Source of the DNA: DASUAS01 sp963750045
Lineage (GTDB): Bacteria > Actinomycetota > Acidimicrobiia > IMCC26256 > DASPTH01
Assembly: GCA_963750045.1 (NCBI GenBank)
Contig: CAVVPD010000004.1
Span: 496,001 to 560,000 of the forward strand
Length of the DNA: 64,000 bases
Direction: 5' to 3'
Below are positions 26,924 to 36,662 of the stretch, piece after piece (position 1 is the stretch's first letter; each line of letters starts with the position of its first letter). The notes beneath the pieces were generated by a model that saw only the letters and a list, made by a program, of their open reading frames with translations, did no database searches and was not told the DNA's origin. The position numbers and the translations under genes are program-made.

Positions 26924-27877
26924 ATGCTGTGGCGTCGCCCCGACGGTGATCTCGTCCGCGACGTGCCGCCCACCAAGGCGATCATGCCGTACCTCATGCG
27001 GGGCCGGAACGAGTCGGCGGTCTACTTCGAGCAGCAGGTGGCCATGCGTCAGGCCGACCGCTACGTGCGCGAGTTCAACGAGGCGCACCCCGACACGCCG
27101 ATCACCGTCCAGCACCTCGTGATGTGGGCGATCACGCAGGTGCTCGAGAAGTACCCCACCATGAACCGCTTCGTGGCGGGTGGTCGCCTCTACCAGCGCC
27201 GAGGGATCTGGTTCACCTACTCGGCCAAGCAGAGCCTCAAGGGCAAGTCGCCCCTCATCGTGCTGAAGCGCCGGTTCCACCCCGACGAGCCGTTCGTGGA
27301 CATGGTCGCGGCCATGCAGGAGCAGTTCCGCGAGGACCGCTACGGCGACTCGGTCAGCCCGTCGGACGCCGAGGCCGCCCTGATCCTGAAGCTCCCGGGT
27401 CTGATCCGGCGCATGATCCTCGCCGTCGGGCGACTCGGTGACGCGTTCGGGTTGCTGCCCGGCTCGATGATCGAGCACGACCCGATGTACGCCAGCGTGT
27501 TCTTCGCCAACCTCGCCAGCATCGGCCTCGACGCCTGCTACCACCACCTCTACGAGTACGGCACCATCGGCATCTTCGGGGTGATCGGCCGGCCGACCAC
27601 CGACCCCGGCTCCCCGACCAGCGGGCCCGACCGCCGCCGCACGATGACGCTGCGGTGGACGTTCGATGAACGGGTGGAGGACGGCCTGGTCGCCGGTTAC
27701 GCCCTCAAGCGGGCCAAGCAGATCCTCGAGGACCCGGTGGCCGCCGGGCTCCCCGAACCACATGGTGGAGCAGCAGGGTCCCCCGCCGTCGGGCGGTTCC
27801 CCGTAGACTCCCCTGCCGACCGGTACGCTGACCGGAATGCCGGGGGCCAGAGAAAGGTTGGGGTGAGTCTCGGGTGA
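26924..27877 (+). CDS. CAT-like acyltransferase (2-oxoacid dehydrogenase acyltransferase fold)
   Basis: 317 residues. The core resembles the catalytic domain of E2 acyltransferases and chloramphenicol acetyltransferases: ITVQHLVMWAITQVLEKYP and NRFVAGGRLYQR early, then KSPLIVLKRRFHPDEP, and RRRTMTLRWTFDERVEDG, where the usual catalytic His of HxxxDG has become FDERVEDG. Lack of that His is odd and may mean altered chemistry. TAACAT (26910-26915) lies 8 nt before the ATG. The stop overlaps the next start (GTGA), so it is coupled to an alpha-oxoamine synthase. Confidence 0.75.
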   Translation: MLWRRPDGDLVRDVPPTKAIMPYLMRGRNESAVYFEQQVAMRQADRYVREFNEAHPDTPITVQHLVMWAITQVLEKYPTMNRFVAGGRLYQRRGIWFTYSAKQSLKGKSPLIVLKRRFHPDEPFVDMVAAMQEQFREDRYGDSVSPSDAEAALILKLPGLIRRMILAVGRLGDAFGLLPGSMIEHDPMYASVFFANLASIGLDACYHHLYEYGTIGIFGVIGRPTTDPGSPTSGPDRRRTMTLRWTFDERVEDGLVAGYALKRAKQILEDPVAAGLPEPHGGAAGSPAVGRFPVDSPADRYADRNAGGQRKVGVSLG

Positions 27878-29095
27878 GCTTCTTTCGCGACCGCCTCGAG
27901 GCATTTCCTCGTCTGGCCGATTACCGCATGGCCAAGGCGGCCGGGTACTGGCCGTACTACAAGACCGTCGAGAGCGCGGCGCGCGCCCGCTTCACCATCG
28001 AGGGTCACCACTACATCAACTTCGGCTCCAACAACTATCTGAGCCTCTCGTACCACCCGCGGTCATCGAGGCCGCCCAGCAGGCCACCGACAAGTACGGC
28101 ACCGGCGTCACCGGTTCCCGGCTCCTCAACGGCACGCTCGACCTGCACCTCACCCTCGAAGCGGAGCTCGCCGAGTTCTACGGCCGCGAGGCGGCCCTGG
28201 TCTTCTCGACCGGCTACGTCGCCAACGTGAGCACGATCAGCGGCCTCCTGACCCGCCACGACTACGCGATCCTCGACAAGGACGCCCACAACTCGCTGCT
28301 CACCGGGGTCAACCTCTCGGGCGCCACGATGAAGCGCTTCGGTCACAACGACGTCGAGCGCCTCTCCCGCATCCTCGACGAGCTGCCCGCCGACCGCGGG
28401 AAGGCCGTCATCGTCGACGGCGTCTACTCGATGGGCGGCGACACCGCACCGCTGGCCGAGATGGTCGCGATCTGCGCCCGGTACCCCAATACGTTCATCC
28501 TGGACGACGAGGCGCACGGTCTGGGAGTCCTCGGTGCCCGCGGCCGGGGTGCCGTCGAGCAGCACGGCGTGCTCGGCGACGTCGACCTGATCACCATCAC
28601 CTTCTCCAAGACGCTCGGCTCGTGCGGTGGTGCGCTCATCGGCTCCGCGGACGCCATCGAGCTGCTCACCCTGGATGCCGACCCCCTGATCTTCACCGCG
28701 TCGAACACCCCCGGTTCCGTCGCCGCCGCGCTCGAGGCGCTGCGGATGCTGCGCGACCAGCCCGAGATCATCGGCCAGCTGCGCGGCAACGTCGAGCTCT
28801 TCCTCGGCCTGCTCACCGAGCGTGGCGTGCCGGTGAACCCGGCCGAGAGCGCGATCATCACGATCCCGCTCCGCCAGCGCGACGAGCTGTCGGCGGTGGT
28901 GCTCGCCGCGAGCTGCTCGAAGCCGGGATCTTCGTGAACCCCGTGGTCGCGCCCGCGGTGCCCAAGGGCCTCGGTCTGATCCGGCTGAGCCTGATGCTCG
29001 ACCACACCCCGGCGCTGCTCGAAGAGGCCGCCGAGGTCATCCTCAAGGTCCTCAACGACAACGACCAGCTGCCCGAGGACGGCGTGTCGGTCTGA
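27874..29095 (+). CDS. alpha-oxoamine synthase (serine palmitoyltransferase/AONS family; two frameshifts)
   Basis: About 407 residues of a PLP enzyme condensing an amino acid with an acyl-CoA or acyl-ACP. Seen: NFGSNNYLSLSYHP, GTGVTGSRLLNGTLDLHLTL, DDEAHGLGVLGARGRG and the PLP lysine in TITFSKTLGSCGGAL. Single-base deletions near 28060 and 28908 split it into three frames. Family members make sphingoid bases, biotin precursors, aminoketones or 5-aminolevulinate; sequence alone does not decide. No biotin genes are nearby, and coupling to an acyltransferase fits a lipid product. Confidence 0.85.
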
Positions 29096-29105
29096 GCCTG
29101 CCGCC

Positions 29106-29121
29106 CGCGGCTGGGGCCGCG
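29106..29121. terminator. hairpin between convergent genes
   Basis: CGCGGC, a TGGG loop and GCCGCG form a perfect 6-bp stem just after the stop of the alpha-oxoamine synthase gene and just before the stop of the convergent hydroxylase gene. There is no T-run, as is usual at this GC content. Confidence 0.4.
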
Positions 29122-29131
29122 CGCCGTCAGG

Positions 29132-29893
29132 TCAGGCCGTCTGCTCGAAGGTGCGTTCCCACTCGCGGTGACGCCGCTTGGCGTCCTGGATGAAGGGCGA
29201 CCAGGCGATCATCTTGATGATGGCGGCGTTGCACGTGCGCATGGGTTCGCGCAGCGGTCGGGCCACGTCGACGAAGAGCACGACCCGCGTCTCGTCGCTG
29301 TCGTTCCACGCCTCGTGCTCGTAGGTGTCGTCGAACACCAGGCTGCGGCCCTCGGCCCAGTGGGCGACCTCGCCGCCGACCTTGATGGCGACCCGTTCCG
29401 GGTCGTCGGGGATGACCAGGCCGAGGTGATAGCGCACCACCCCCTTGTAGGGCCCGTCGTGCGGGGGGATGCGCTTGCCCGGCGCCAGGATCGAGAACAT
29501 CGCCGTCTCCATGCCGGGGATCGTCTCGATCAGGCGGGTGGTCTCGGGGCACCGCGCGCAGTTGACGTCACTGCGGAAGCCGTAGCCGTAGAAGAAGTAC
29601 GTCTTCCACTTGTCGTCGTCGGTCAGGTTGTACTGGTCGGTGCTGATGTCCTGGAAGTTGGGCAGCGCGTCGCGGCGCGCGAGCAGCTGGTCCAGCTCCC
29701 TCCGGATGCGCTTCCAGTTCCGCTCCAGGTCGCGGGTCCAGGGGAAGTCGGCGGGATCGTAGAAGGGCTGGTCGGGGAGCACCGACCAGCGCGCGATGGC
29801 GCGGTTCACCCGCTTGAGCAGGCGGTCACCGACCCGGTTCGTGAGGTCGACGGCCTGCTCCCACGCCCGGGCCCGCCCGGTCTCGTCCGACAT
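29132..29893 (-). CDS. aspartyl/asparaginyl beta-hydroxylase family dioxygenase (LpxO-like)
   Basis: 253 residues of an Fe(II)/2-oxoglutarate oxygenase. The iron and 2OG motifs are PPHDGPYKG (His near 145) and DDTYEHEAWN (His near 193), followed by ETRVVLFVDVARPL. Bacterial relatives hydroxylate acyl chains (LpxO) or peptides. It converges on the acyltransferase/alpha-oxoamine synthase pair. TACGCT (minus strand, 29902-29907) lies 8 nt before the ATG. Confidence 0.85.
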   Translation of the reverse strand: MSDETGRARAWEQAVDLTNRVGDRLLKRVNRAIARWSVLPDQPFYDPADFPWTRDLERNWKRIRRELDQLLARRDALPNFQDISTDQYNLTDDDKWKTYFFYGYGFRSDVNCARCPETTRLIETIPGMETAMFSILAPGKRIPPHDGPYKGVVRYHLGLVIPDDPERVAIKVGGEVAHWAEGRSLVFDDTYEHEAWNDSDETRVVLFVDVARPLREPMRTCNAAIIKMIAWSPFIQDAKRRHREWERTFEQTA

Positions 29894-29948
29894 CGCGCGC
29901 GAGCGTAGCGGCCGGACCGGGCGGCGACCGATGCGCTAGAACTCCGGC

Positions 29949-30880
29949 ATGCGCTTCCGGATCTTCACCGAGCCCCAGGAAGGCGCGACCTACGTGGACC
30001 AGCTCGCGGTCGCGTCGCTCGCCGAGGAGCTCGGCTTCGACGGCTACTTCCGCTCCGACCACTACATCAACTTCTTCGCGTCCGACGGGCGGCCCGGACC
30101 GACCGACGCCTGGATCACGCTCGCAGGTCTCGCCCGCGACACCACCACGCTGCGCCTGGGCACGCTCGTCTCGCCGGTGACGTTCCGACTCCCCGGTCCC
30201 CTCGCCATCGCGGTGGCGCAGGTCGACGCCATGAGCGGCGGGCGGGTCGAGCTCGGCCTCGGCGCGGGCTGGAACGACCGCGAGCACGCGGCGTACGGCA
30301 TCCCGTTCCCGGACACCGGCGATCGCTTCGACCGCCTCGAGGAACAGCTCGCGGTGATCACCGGGCTGTGGGCGACACCCGACGGCGAGCAGTTCTCGTA
30401 CGCCGGCACGCACTACGCGCTCGAAGCGTCGCCCGCGTTGCCGAAGCCGGTGCAGCGCCCGGGGCCCCCGATCGTGATCGGCGGGTTCGGCCCCGTCCGC
30501 ACGCCGCGGCTCGCGGCGCGGTACGCCGACGAGTTCAACGTGGCCTTCGCGCCCCCGAAGCGTTCCCCGAGATCGCCGCCCGGGTCCATGCCGCGTGCGA
30601 GGCGATCGGGCGCGACCCGGCGACCCTGCCGACGAGCATCGCCAACACCGTGGTGTGCGGTACCGACGACGCCGAGGTCGCCCGCCGCGCCGCCGCCATC
30701 GGTCGCGATGTCGCCGGCGCGACGGCGGCGGGCATCGCGGGCACGCCCGCCGAGGTGATCGACCGGATCGGGCGCTACCGCGACGCCGGCGCCGAGACCG
30801 TCTACCTCCAGGTCCTCGACCTGCACGACTTCGACCACCTGCGCCTGCTCGCGGCCGAGGTGGTCCCGGCGCTCAGCTGA
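29949..30880 (+). CDS. LLM-class F420-dependent oxidoreductase (one frameshift)
   Basis: About 310 residues of a luciferase-like TIM barrel. SLAEELGFDGYFRSDHY, LRLGTLVSPVTFRLPGPLA, MSGGRVELGLGAGWNDREH and the C-terminal GTPAEVIDRIGRYRDAGAE are diagnostic of the F420-dependent branch. A C is missing from a C-run near 30558, splitting NVAFAPP from EAFPEIAARV. The hydride acceptor is unknown. Confidence 0.85.
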
Positions 30881-30901
30881 GCCGGCGGCGCCCGACCCCC
30901 T

Positions 30902-31471
30902 TCACCGTACGAGGGGCGTCTCGTTGAACGAGTGCAGGCTCGGGCCCCACCGGTCGACGCCGACGCGGGCGATCGAGGCCACCCGCACGAACATGTGCCA
31001 CGAGGCGTCGTCGCCCGCTCCCAGGGTCCAGGCCAGCGCCGCCTTGATCGGTGAGACGTGGCTCACCACGACCACGTCGCGGTCGCGTGCCTCGTCGAGC
31101 AGCTCCTCGCACGCCGCCCGGACGCGCAACCCGAGCTCCGCGAGGGACTCGCCACCGCCGGGGACGAAATGGGGATCGCTGCGCCACGCCTGCCAGACCT
31201 CTGCCGGCACGTCCGCGAGCGGTCGGCCGTCGAGCGTGCCGTAGTCGAGCTCGATCCACCGATCGTCGAGCTCCACGTCGCGTCCGAACGCGGTCGCGGT
31301 CTCGACGGTCCGGGCGAGCGGGCTGGCGACGACCCGGGCTTCGCTCGGCACCATGGCGGCCAACGCCCGGGCCTGGCGCCGGCCCAGCGGCGACAAGGGC
31401 GGGTCGGCCCGCCCGAGCAGCAGGCCGCGGGCGTTGGCGTCGGTCTGGCCGTGTCGCACGAGCACCAGCAT
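30902..31471 (-). CDS. histidine phosphatase (phosphoglycerate mutase-like) family protein
   Basis: 189 residues. The catalytic RHGQTDANARG near the N-terminus, SPLARTVETA, a Glu in LDYGTLDG and the second His in VVVSHVSPIKAALAW identify the acid/histidine phosphatase superfamily. It belongs to the small actinobacterial group rather than true phosphoglycerate mutases. TAACGT (minus strand, 31478-31483) lies 6 nt before the ATG start. Confidence 0.88.
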   Translation of the reverse strand: MLVLVRHGQTDANARGLLLGRADPPLSPLGRRQARALAAMVPSEARVVASPLARTVETATAFGRDVELDDRWIELDYGTLDGRPLADVPAEVWQAWRSDPHFVPGGGESLAELGLRVRAACEELLDEARDRDVVVVSHVSPIKAALAWTLGAGDDASWHMFVRVASIARVGVDRWGPSLHSFNETPLVR

Positions 31472-31541
31472 CGATCGACGTTACCGTCGGCGGCGCCCGC
31501 CGACGACCACTCCCGTGACCTCGCATCTAGGGTTGCCGGCC

Positions 31542-32241
31542 ATGCGCCGCCGACTCCTCCTGCTCCCGCTGGCCGCGGCGATGGCGCTCGCGGTCGGCAT
31601 CCCGGCGGCGTCCGCGCGTCCCCGTGCGGTCGCCCGCCACCACGATCCGGTCCTGCTGGTGCACGGATTCAACGGCTCGGGCGCCGGCTGGCACACGATG
31701 GCGGCGTACCTGCGGACGCAGGGCTACCACGCCGACGAGATCGACGCGATGAGCTACGACAGCGGCGCCTCCAACGTCGACACCGCCCGCCGGATCGCCG
31801 AGGAAGCCGCCGCGCTCCGGGCTCGCACCGGTGCCGACCGCATCGACGTCGTCAGCCACTCGATGGGTGCGATCTCCTCCCGGTACTACCTGGAGCGCCT
31901 CGGCGGCGCCGCGCACGTCGATGCCTGGGTGTCGCTGGCCGGGGTCAACGAGGGCACGGTCTGGGCCTACGGCTGCTACCCGCTGACACCGTGCCGGGAG
32001 ATGGTGCCGTCCTCCTCCATCCTCCAGCGGCTCGAGGTCGCGTTCCACCCCGCGGGCCCGACGCGGTACCGGCGCGTGGTGGTCGCCGTGCGACGAGGCC
32101 ATCGTGCCCCACGCCAACGCCGAGCTCTCGGGTGCGCAGAACGTCGAGACCGCCTGCCTCGGTCACTCGGAGCTCAAGCGCGACCCCACCGTGCTCGCAC
32201 AGGTACGTCATTTCCTCGACGAGCGCCCGGTCCGCAGCTGA
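31542..32241 (+). CDS. secreted lipase, alpha/beta-hydrolase (one frameshift)
   Basis: About 232 residues with a clear Sec signal peptide (MRRRLLLLPLAAAMALAVG, cleavage probably after ASA near 26). The mature enzyme has the oxyanion LLVHGFNGSG, the nucleophile SHSMGA, the acid in CDEAIVPHANA and the His in GHSELK, as in secreted triacylglycerol lipases. One extra base near 32073 separates the first two thirds from CDEAIVP. TAGGGT (31528-31533) lies 8 nt before the ATG. Confidence 0.85.
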
Positions 32242-32433
32242 CCGGCGCCGGTGGTGATCCGGCGAGCTGGCGAAAGTGGTGAACTGTTCGAGATGACGAA
32301 GCGCCTCGGACCCATTCCGGTCGATGCCCGCGGGCTGGTCTCGGATTGGCGTCGACGGGGGCCGGAGGCCACGCTCACACACCACGGGGCACGTTCCCGT
32401 GCCAGTTCCCAACGAGTCGGGTAGGTCGCGCAG

Positions 32434-33903
32434 ATGTCCACCGGTTTCCGCCCCCGTGTGCTCCACGACGAGTGCGCCGCGATCGCCGATGCCGTCGCCG
32501 CCGGGGCCGGTGAGGCCCTGCGCGCCGCTCGCGGCGTCGAACCCGGCGCCCTCATCGACCTGATCGAGGCCGCCGGACTGCGGGGTCGTGGCGGGGCCGG
32601 GTTCCCGGTGGCGCGCAAGTGGCGCACCGTGGCGGCCAACTGCACGCCGCTGCTGCCCGCCACGGTCGTGGTGAACGCGGCCGAGGGCGAACCCGGCGCG
32701 TTCAAGGACCGCTCCATCCTCCGGCGTGATCCGTACTGCGTGATCGAGGGCGCGCTGATCGCCGCGCGCGCGGTCGGCGCGGACTCGGTGATCATCGCCA
32801 CCAAAGCCTCGTTCACACGCGAGGTGGAACGGCTCCGGGCCGCCATCGCCGAGGCCGACGCCGCGGGCTGGACCGACGGTCTCCCCGTCGCGCTGTTCAC
32901 CGGACCCGGGGAGTACCTCTACGGCGAGGAGACCGCGCTCCTCGAGGTGATCGACGGCCGACCGCCGTTCCCACGCATCGCGCCACCGTACCGGGAGGGT
33001 GTCGACGAGGTCTTCGACGACGCCGCCGGTGCCGACTCCGCCAGCAGCTCGGCAGCGGGCGTGGAGATGGCCGGCCCGACCAGCGAGTCCGTCGCGCCCC
33101 CGACCCTCGCCGGCAACGCCGAGACGTTCGCCAACGTGCCCGGGATCGTGCGCCAGGGCGCCGACTGGTTCCGCGAGGTCGGTACCCCCGACTCCCCCGG
33201 GACCGTGGTGTGCACCGTGAGCGGAGCCACCGCCCGCCACGGCGTCGGCGAGGTCGAGCTCGGCACGCCGCTGCGCGACGTCATCGACACCCTCGGCGGC
33301 GGTGCACGGCCGGGACACGAGATCGTGGCGGTGATGTCGGGCGTGGCCAATCCCCTGCTCCCCGCCGGCGCGCTCGACACGCCGGTGAGCTACGAGGCCA
33401 TGCGCGCGGCGGGCAGCGGGCTCGGCGCGGCGGGGTTCATCGTGTTCGACGACGACGACGATCTCGTGGGGGTCGCGGCGGGAGTCGCGCACTTCCTCGC
33501 GGTCGAGTCGTGCGGGCAGTGCGCGCACTGCAAGGAGGACGGTCTCGCGCTCGCGGAGCTGCTCGGGCGCCTCGCCGCCTCGGAGGCCACCGAGCACGAC
33601 ACCGAGGAGATCGAGACCCATCTCGACGCGGTGGCCGAGGGCGCCCGGTGCAACCTCGCGACCCAGCAGCAGCTGGTGGTGGGGAGCGTGCTCCGGTTGT
33701 TCCCGGACGCGGTGCGGGCCCACGCCGAGCGTGCGGTCGCCGGCGTGGACCCCTACCCGATCGCGCCCATCGCCGATCTCGTCGACAGCCGGGCCGTCCT
33801 CGACCCCGAGCAGGCGACGCGTCAGCCCGACTGGAGCCACGACGCGGTCGACTCGGGGCAGTGGCCCGCCGACCGCTTCGACGATCCCCGCCGGCGCACG
33901 TGA
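32434..33903 (+). CDS. NuoF-like NADH-binding flavoprotein, stand-alone
   Basis: 489 residues with the NuoF/HoxF/FdsB plan. The FMN site GLRGRGGAGFPVARKW is near 50-65; the NADH site includes NAAEGEPGAFKDRSI and GPGEYLYGEETALLEVI; a SLBB-like region follows. The 4Fe-4S motif is SCGQCAHCKED with a fourth Cys in GARCNL. About 35 residues around 190-225 (DDAAGADSASSSAAGVEMAG) are an unusual acidic/Ser-rich insert. No NuoE, NuoG or dehydrogenase subunit gene is next to it; the only partner is a small acidic protein 28 nt downstream. Confidence 0.88.
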   Translation: MSTGFRPRVLHDECAAIADAVAAGAGEALRAARGVEPGALIDLIEAAGLRGRGGAGFPVARKWRTVAANCTPLLPATVVVNAAEGEPGAFKDRSILRRDPYCVIEGALIAARAVGADSVIIATKASFTREVERLRAAIAEADAAGWTDGLPVALFTGPGEYLYGEETALLEVIDGRPPFPRIAPPYREGVDEVFDDAAGADSASSSAAGVEMAGPTSESVAPPTLAGNAETFANVPGIVRQGADWFREVGTPDSPGTVVCTVSGATARHGVGEVELGTPLRDVIDTLGGGARPGHEIVAVMSGVANPLLPAGALDTPVSYEAMRAAGSGLGAAGFIVFDDDDDLVGVAAGVAHFLAVESCGQCAHCKEDGLALAELLGRLAASEATEHDTEEIETHLDAVAEGARCNLATQQQLVVGSVLRLFPDAVRAHAERAVAGVDPYPIAPIADLVDSRAVLDPEQATRQPDWSHDAVDSGQWPADRFDDPRRRT

Positions 33904-33931
33904 GCACCGACACCAACGAGAGGAACCCGTG

Positions 33932-34168
33932 ATGCCCGAACCCACGCCCGAGAGCACCGAGGACGCCGGCGTCGCCGAGGAGATCCCCGAGCTCACCGCC
34001 ATCGAAGGCGCCCGCCTGCTCGGGAACGACGCCCGGGCGCGGTTGCGGGCCGACGGCTTCGACGATGCTCAGATCGACGAGTGGGCCGAGACGTTCATCG
34101 CCCAGGAGAGCTCGGGCACCGTGGAGCAATTCGTGCAGTGGATCGTCCGCAAGGAGCAGTCGGGCTGA
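33932..34168 (+). CDS. small acidic protein cotranscribed with the NuoF-like gene
   Basis: 78 residues, strongly acidic (MPEPTPESTEDAGVAEEIP...), with a helical second half (GNDARARLRADGFDDAQIDE, then WAETFIAQ). A GAGAGG ribosome-binding site lies 9-15 nt before the ATG, and the gene follows the flavoprotein gene by 28 nt. The family is not recognised by name. It may be a binding partner or regulator of the flavoprotein. Confidence 0.72.
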   Translation: MPEPTPESTEDAGVAEEIPELTAIEGARLLGNDARARLRADGFDDAQIDEWAETFIAQESSGTVEQFVQWIVRKEQSG

Positions 34169-34189
34169 CCGGTCCCGTCGCGCACCGAG

Positions 34190-34229
34190 GCCCGACCCCG
34201 GTCGTGGCTCTGGAACGACGGGGTCGGGC
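34190..34229. terminator. strong hairpin terminator after the small acidic gene
   Basis: GCCCGACCCC (34190-34199) pairs perfectly with GGGGTCGGGC (34220-34229), with a further five pairs inside. It lies 22 nt after the stop of the small acidic gene. Confidence 0.65.
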
Positions 34230-34239
34230 CCGGGTGCGT

Positions 34240-34303
34240 CAGGGTGCGCGCAACTCGGGCGTCGGGTTTCTCGCGCACCCTGCCGGAGCCCGAAGGCGGC
34301 TCC
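34240..34303. repeat. two further hairpins in the convergent intergenic region
   Basis: CAGGGTGCGCG (34240-34250) and CGCGCACCCTG (34272-34282) form a perfect 11-bp stem. Then GGAGCC and GGCTCC (34285-34303) form a 6-bp stem. The rest of 34304-34497 shows no gene on either strand; the open frames there are arginine/proline-rich shadows. Confidence 0.55.
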
Positions 34304-34497
34304 GCCGGTGGACGCCCCGCTCGCGGCCCCGACCCGGGGGCGGCGGTCCACCGTCGACGGAGGGGATCGTCGTGCGGTCGACCGGCCGGAGGCCGGGGCG
34401 CGGGCGGGCATCCATGGGAGCATCCTGACGACCGCACCTGAGACCGGGGTGAGAGCCAGCTCCGGGGTTCGCTGGGATCCCGTCCCGAGCTCGTGGC

Positions 34498-35992
34498 TCA
34501 GAGCTCGTGACGCAGGACCTTGCCCAGCGCGTTGCGGGGCAGTTCGGTGACGAAGCGGACGCTCCGGGGCTGCTTGTAGGGCGCGAGCTCGGCGGCAGCA
34601 TGGTCGAGGAGCTCGGCCTCGGTGACCGGCCGGCTGCCGGCGACCACGACCGCGACGACGACCTCGCCCCACTCCGCCGACGGCTCGCCCACCACCGCGA
34701 CGTCGGCGACTCCGGGGTGCGCGAGCAGGACGTCTTCGACCTCGCGGGGGTAGACGTTGAACCCGCCGGAGATGATCAGCTCCTTGCTCCGGCCGACGAT
34801 GCGCAGGTAGCCGTCGGGATCGAACGCTCCGACGTCGCCCGTGCGGAACCAGCCGTCGGCGGTGAACGCCTCCAGGGTGGCCGCCTCCCGCTGCCAGTAG
34901 CCCGGGAACACGTTCGGGCCCCGCAGCAGGATCTGGCCCGAGGCGCCGCCCCCATCGAGGCGCACCTCCACGCCGGGCAACGGGAACCCGACGGTGCCGG
35001 CCCGTCGCTCGCCGTCGTAGGGGTTCGAGACGTTCATGATCGTCTCGGTCATCCCGTAGCGCTCGAGCACGCGCACTCCTGCGGCGTTGGTGAGCTCGTC
35101 GTGCAGCGCGGCGGGGAGCGGAGCGGAACCGGAGACGCAGAGGCGCAGTCGAGCCAGCTCGGCCAGCGCGCGGCGATGCCGCGAGGCGCGCGTACATCGT
35201 GGGGACCCCGAAGAACAGGGTCGCATCGTGCTCGCGCGCCGCGTCGAGCACCGCATCGGGAGTGAAGCGGGGCACGAGGACGGTCGAGGCCCCGCAGAGC
35301 AGCGTGCCGTGGAGTCCGACGCCGAGGCCGTGCACGTGGAAGAGCGGGAGCGCGAGCACGAGGCGGTCGTCGGCGCTCCAACGCCACGCGATGCGAATGG
35401 CCTCGCAGCTCGCCAACACGTTGCCGTGGGTGAGCATGGCGCCCTTCGGCGCGCCGGTGGTGCCGGACGTGTAGCAGAGCAGCGCCACGTCCGACGGTGT
35501 GCTCGCGTCGAGGTCCGGTTCGGGCCCGTCGGGGAGCTCGACGCCGGGGCCGACGACCAGCACCGGTTCGGGCCCGGCCGCCGCGATCACGTCGCCACGC
35601 CCGGGGTCGTCGACCACCGCGGCCCGGGGCGCGCAGTCCCCGACCACATGGCCGATCTCGCGGGCCCGGTATGCCGCGTTGACGGGGACGACGACCAGGC
35701 CGAGCCGCAGCGCACCGACGTGCGCCACCACGAGGTCGCCCGAGGTCGCCGCGCTCATCACGATGCGGTCCCCCGGACGCAGCCCGGCCCGCGCCAGGCG
35801 CCCGGCGACGCGGCGCGAGCGGTCGTCGAGCTGACCGGCGGTGATCCAGCCGCGGCCGTCGTGGACTGCGGGTCGGTCCGGGTCGGCGGCCCAGCCCGCC
35901 GCCCACGCCGCGGGGAGACTCCGACGCGCCAGGAGATCGACCGACTCGGGCCGCACGCCCGCCGGGAGGTGGCGTGCCCAGGCCGGGTCCAT
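34498..35992 (-). CDS. AMP-dependent acyl-CoA synthetase, MatB-like (one frameshift)
   Basis: About 498 residues of an ANL-family ligase. The P-loop CYTSGTTGAPKGAMLTHGN, LPLFHVHGLGVGLHG and FFGVPTMYARLA resemble malonyl-CoA synthetases. The second part has CVSGSAPLP, ERYGMTETIMNVSNPYDG, GWFRTGDVGAFDPDGY, the hinge GRSKELIISGGFNVYPREVE and the C-terminal lysine in RNALGKVLR. The frame changes near 35180. It would activate a small dicarboxylate or fatty acid with ATP and CoA. TAGCCT (minus strand, 36000-36005) lies 7 nt before the ATG. Confidence 0.85.
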
Positions 35993-36041
35993 GGCGCGGA
36001 GGCTACCGCCACGATCGCCGCCGCCGTTTAGGCTGCTCGTG

Positions 36042-36638
36042 ATGGCGGGTGATCACGAGCGAGCAGCGGGCGCGGTGCCGTTCTGGGCCCACCAACTCGC
36101 CGAGATGCTCCTCGGTGCGCTGCTCCTGATCGAAGGGGCCCGCACCGGCCAACACACCGCGGTCCTCGCCGGGCTCGGTGGCGCGCTGCTCCTGCTCTCG
36201 CTGCTGAGCGACGGCGCGCTCGGTGCATGGTCGTGGATCGGTCGGCGATTCCACCGCGTGCTCGACATCGCCGCGGCCGTGGCGTTGGCTGCGAGCCCGC
36301 TCGTGCTCTCGCTCGGCGCCGTCCTGCCGATCGTCGTTCTCGAGGCGGCGGCGCTCGGGATGATGTGGCTGGCGCTCCGTACGAACTGGACACCCCGAAG
36401 GGCCAGGGGCCGGGTCGGATCACGGGCCGAGGGCAGGGCCGAGACCTCGCCCACCGCCCACGTGGAGCCGGCCCCACCGGTTCCGGCTCCAGGGGCTCGG
36501 GCGTCTCCGGCGCCGCCGCTGGCCCGGCAGCTCGGCGGCGCGGTCGGGAAGGCGAAGGCCGACGGTCCGCGCCGGCTGGGCCGGGCCGTCGGGAAGGCAC
36601 GTGCGAAGGCGCGGCGGCCACCCACGGCCGACCCGTGA
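36042..36638 (+). CDS. hypothetical membrane protein with basic Ala/Pro-rich tail
   Basis: 198 residues. Four hydrophobic helices occupy residues 15-115 (for example LAEMLLGALLLIEGA and VLDIAAAVALAASPLVLSLG). The remaining 80 residues are low-complexity Ala/Pro/Arg/Lys with the repeated motif GRAVGKA / GGAVGKA. The family is unrecognised. TAGGCT (36029-36034) lies 7 nt before the ATG. Confidence 0.65.
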   Translation: MAGDHERAAGAVPFWAHQLAEMLLGALLLIEGARTGQHTAVLAGLGGALLLLSLLSDGALGAWSWIGRRFHRVLDIAAAVALAASPLVLSLGAVLPIVVLEAAALGMMWLALRTNWTPRRARGRVGSRAEGRAETSPTAHVEPAPPVPAPGARASPAPPLARQLGGAVGKAKADGPRRLGRAVGKARAKARRPPTADP

Positions 36639-36662
36639 TGGGGTAGCGCTCGTGGGGCTCGT

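Noticed and set aside
34239..34601. ORFs across the 34.2-34.6 kb intergenic region
   Set aside because: Three hairpins occupy the region and the translations are Arg/Pro/Ala noise overlapping the end of the acyl-CoA synthetase gene.
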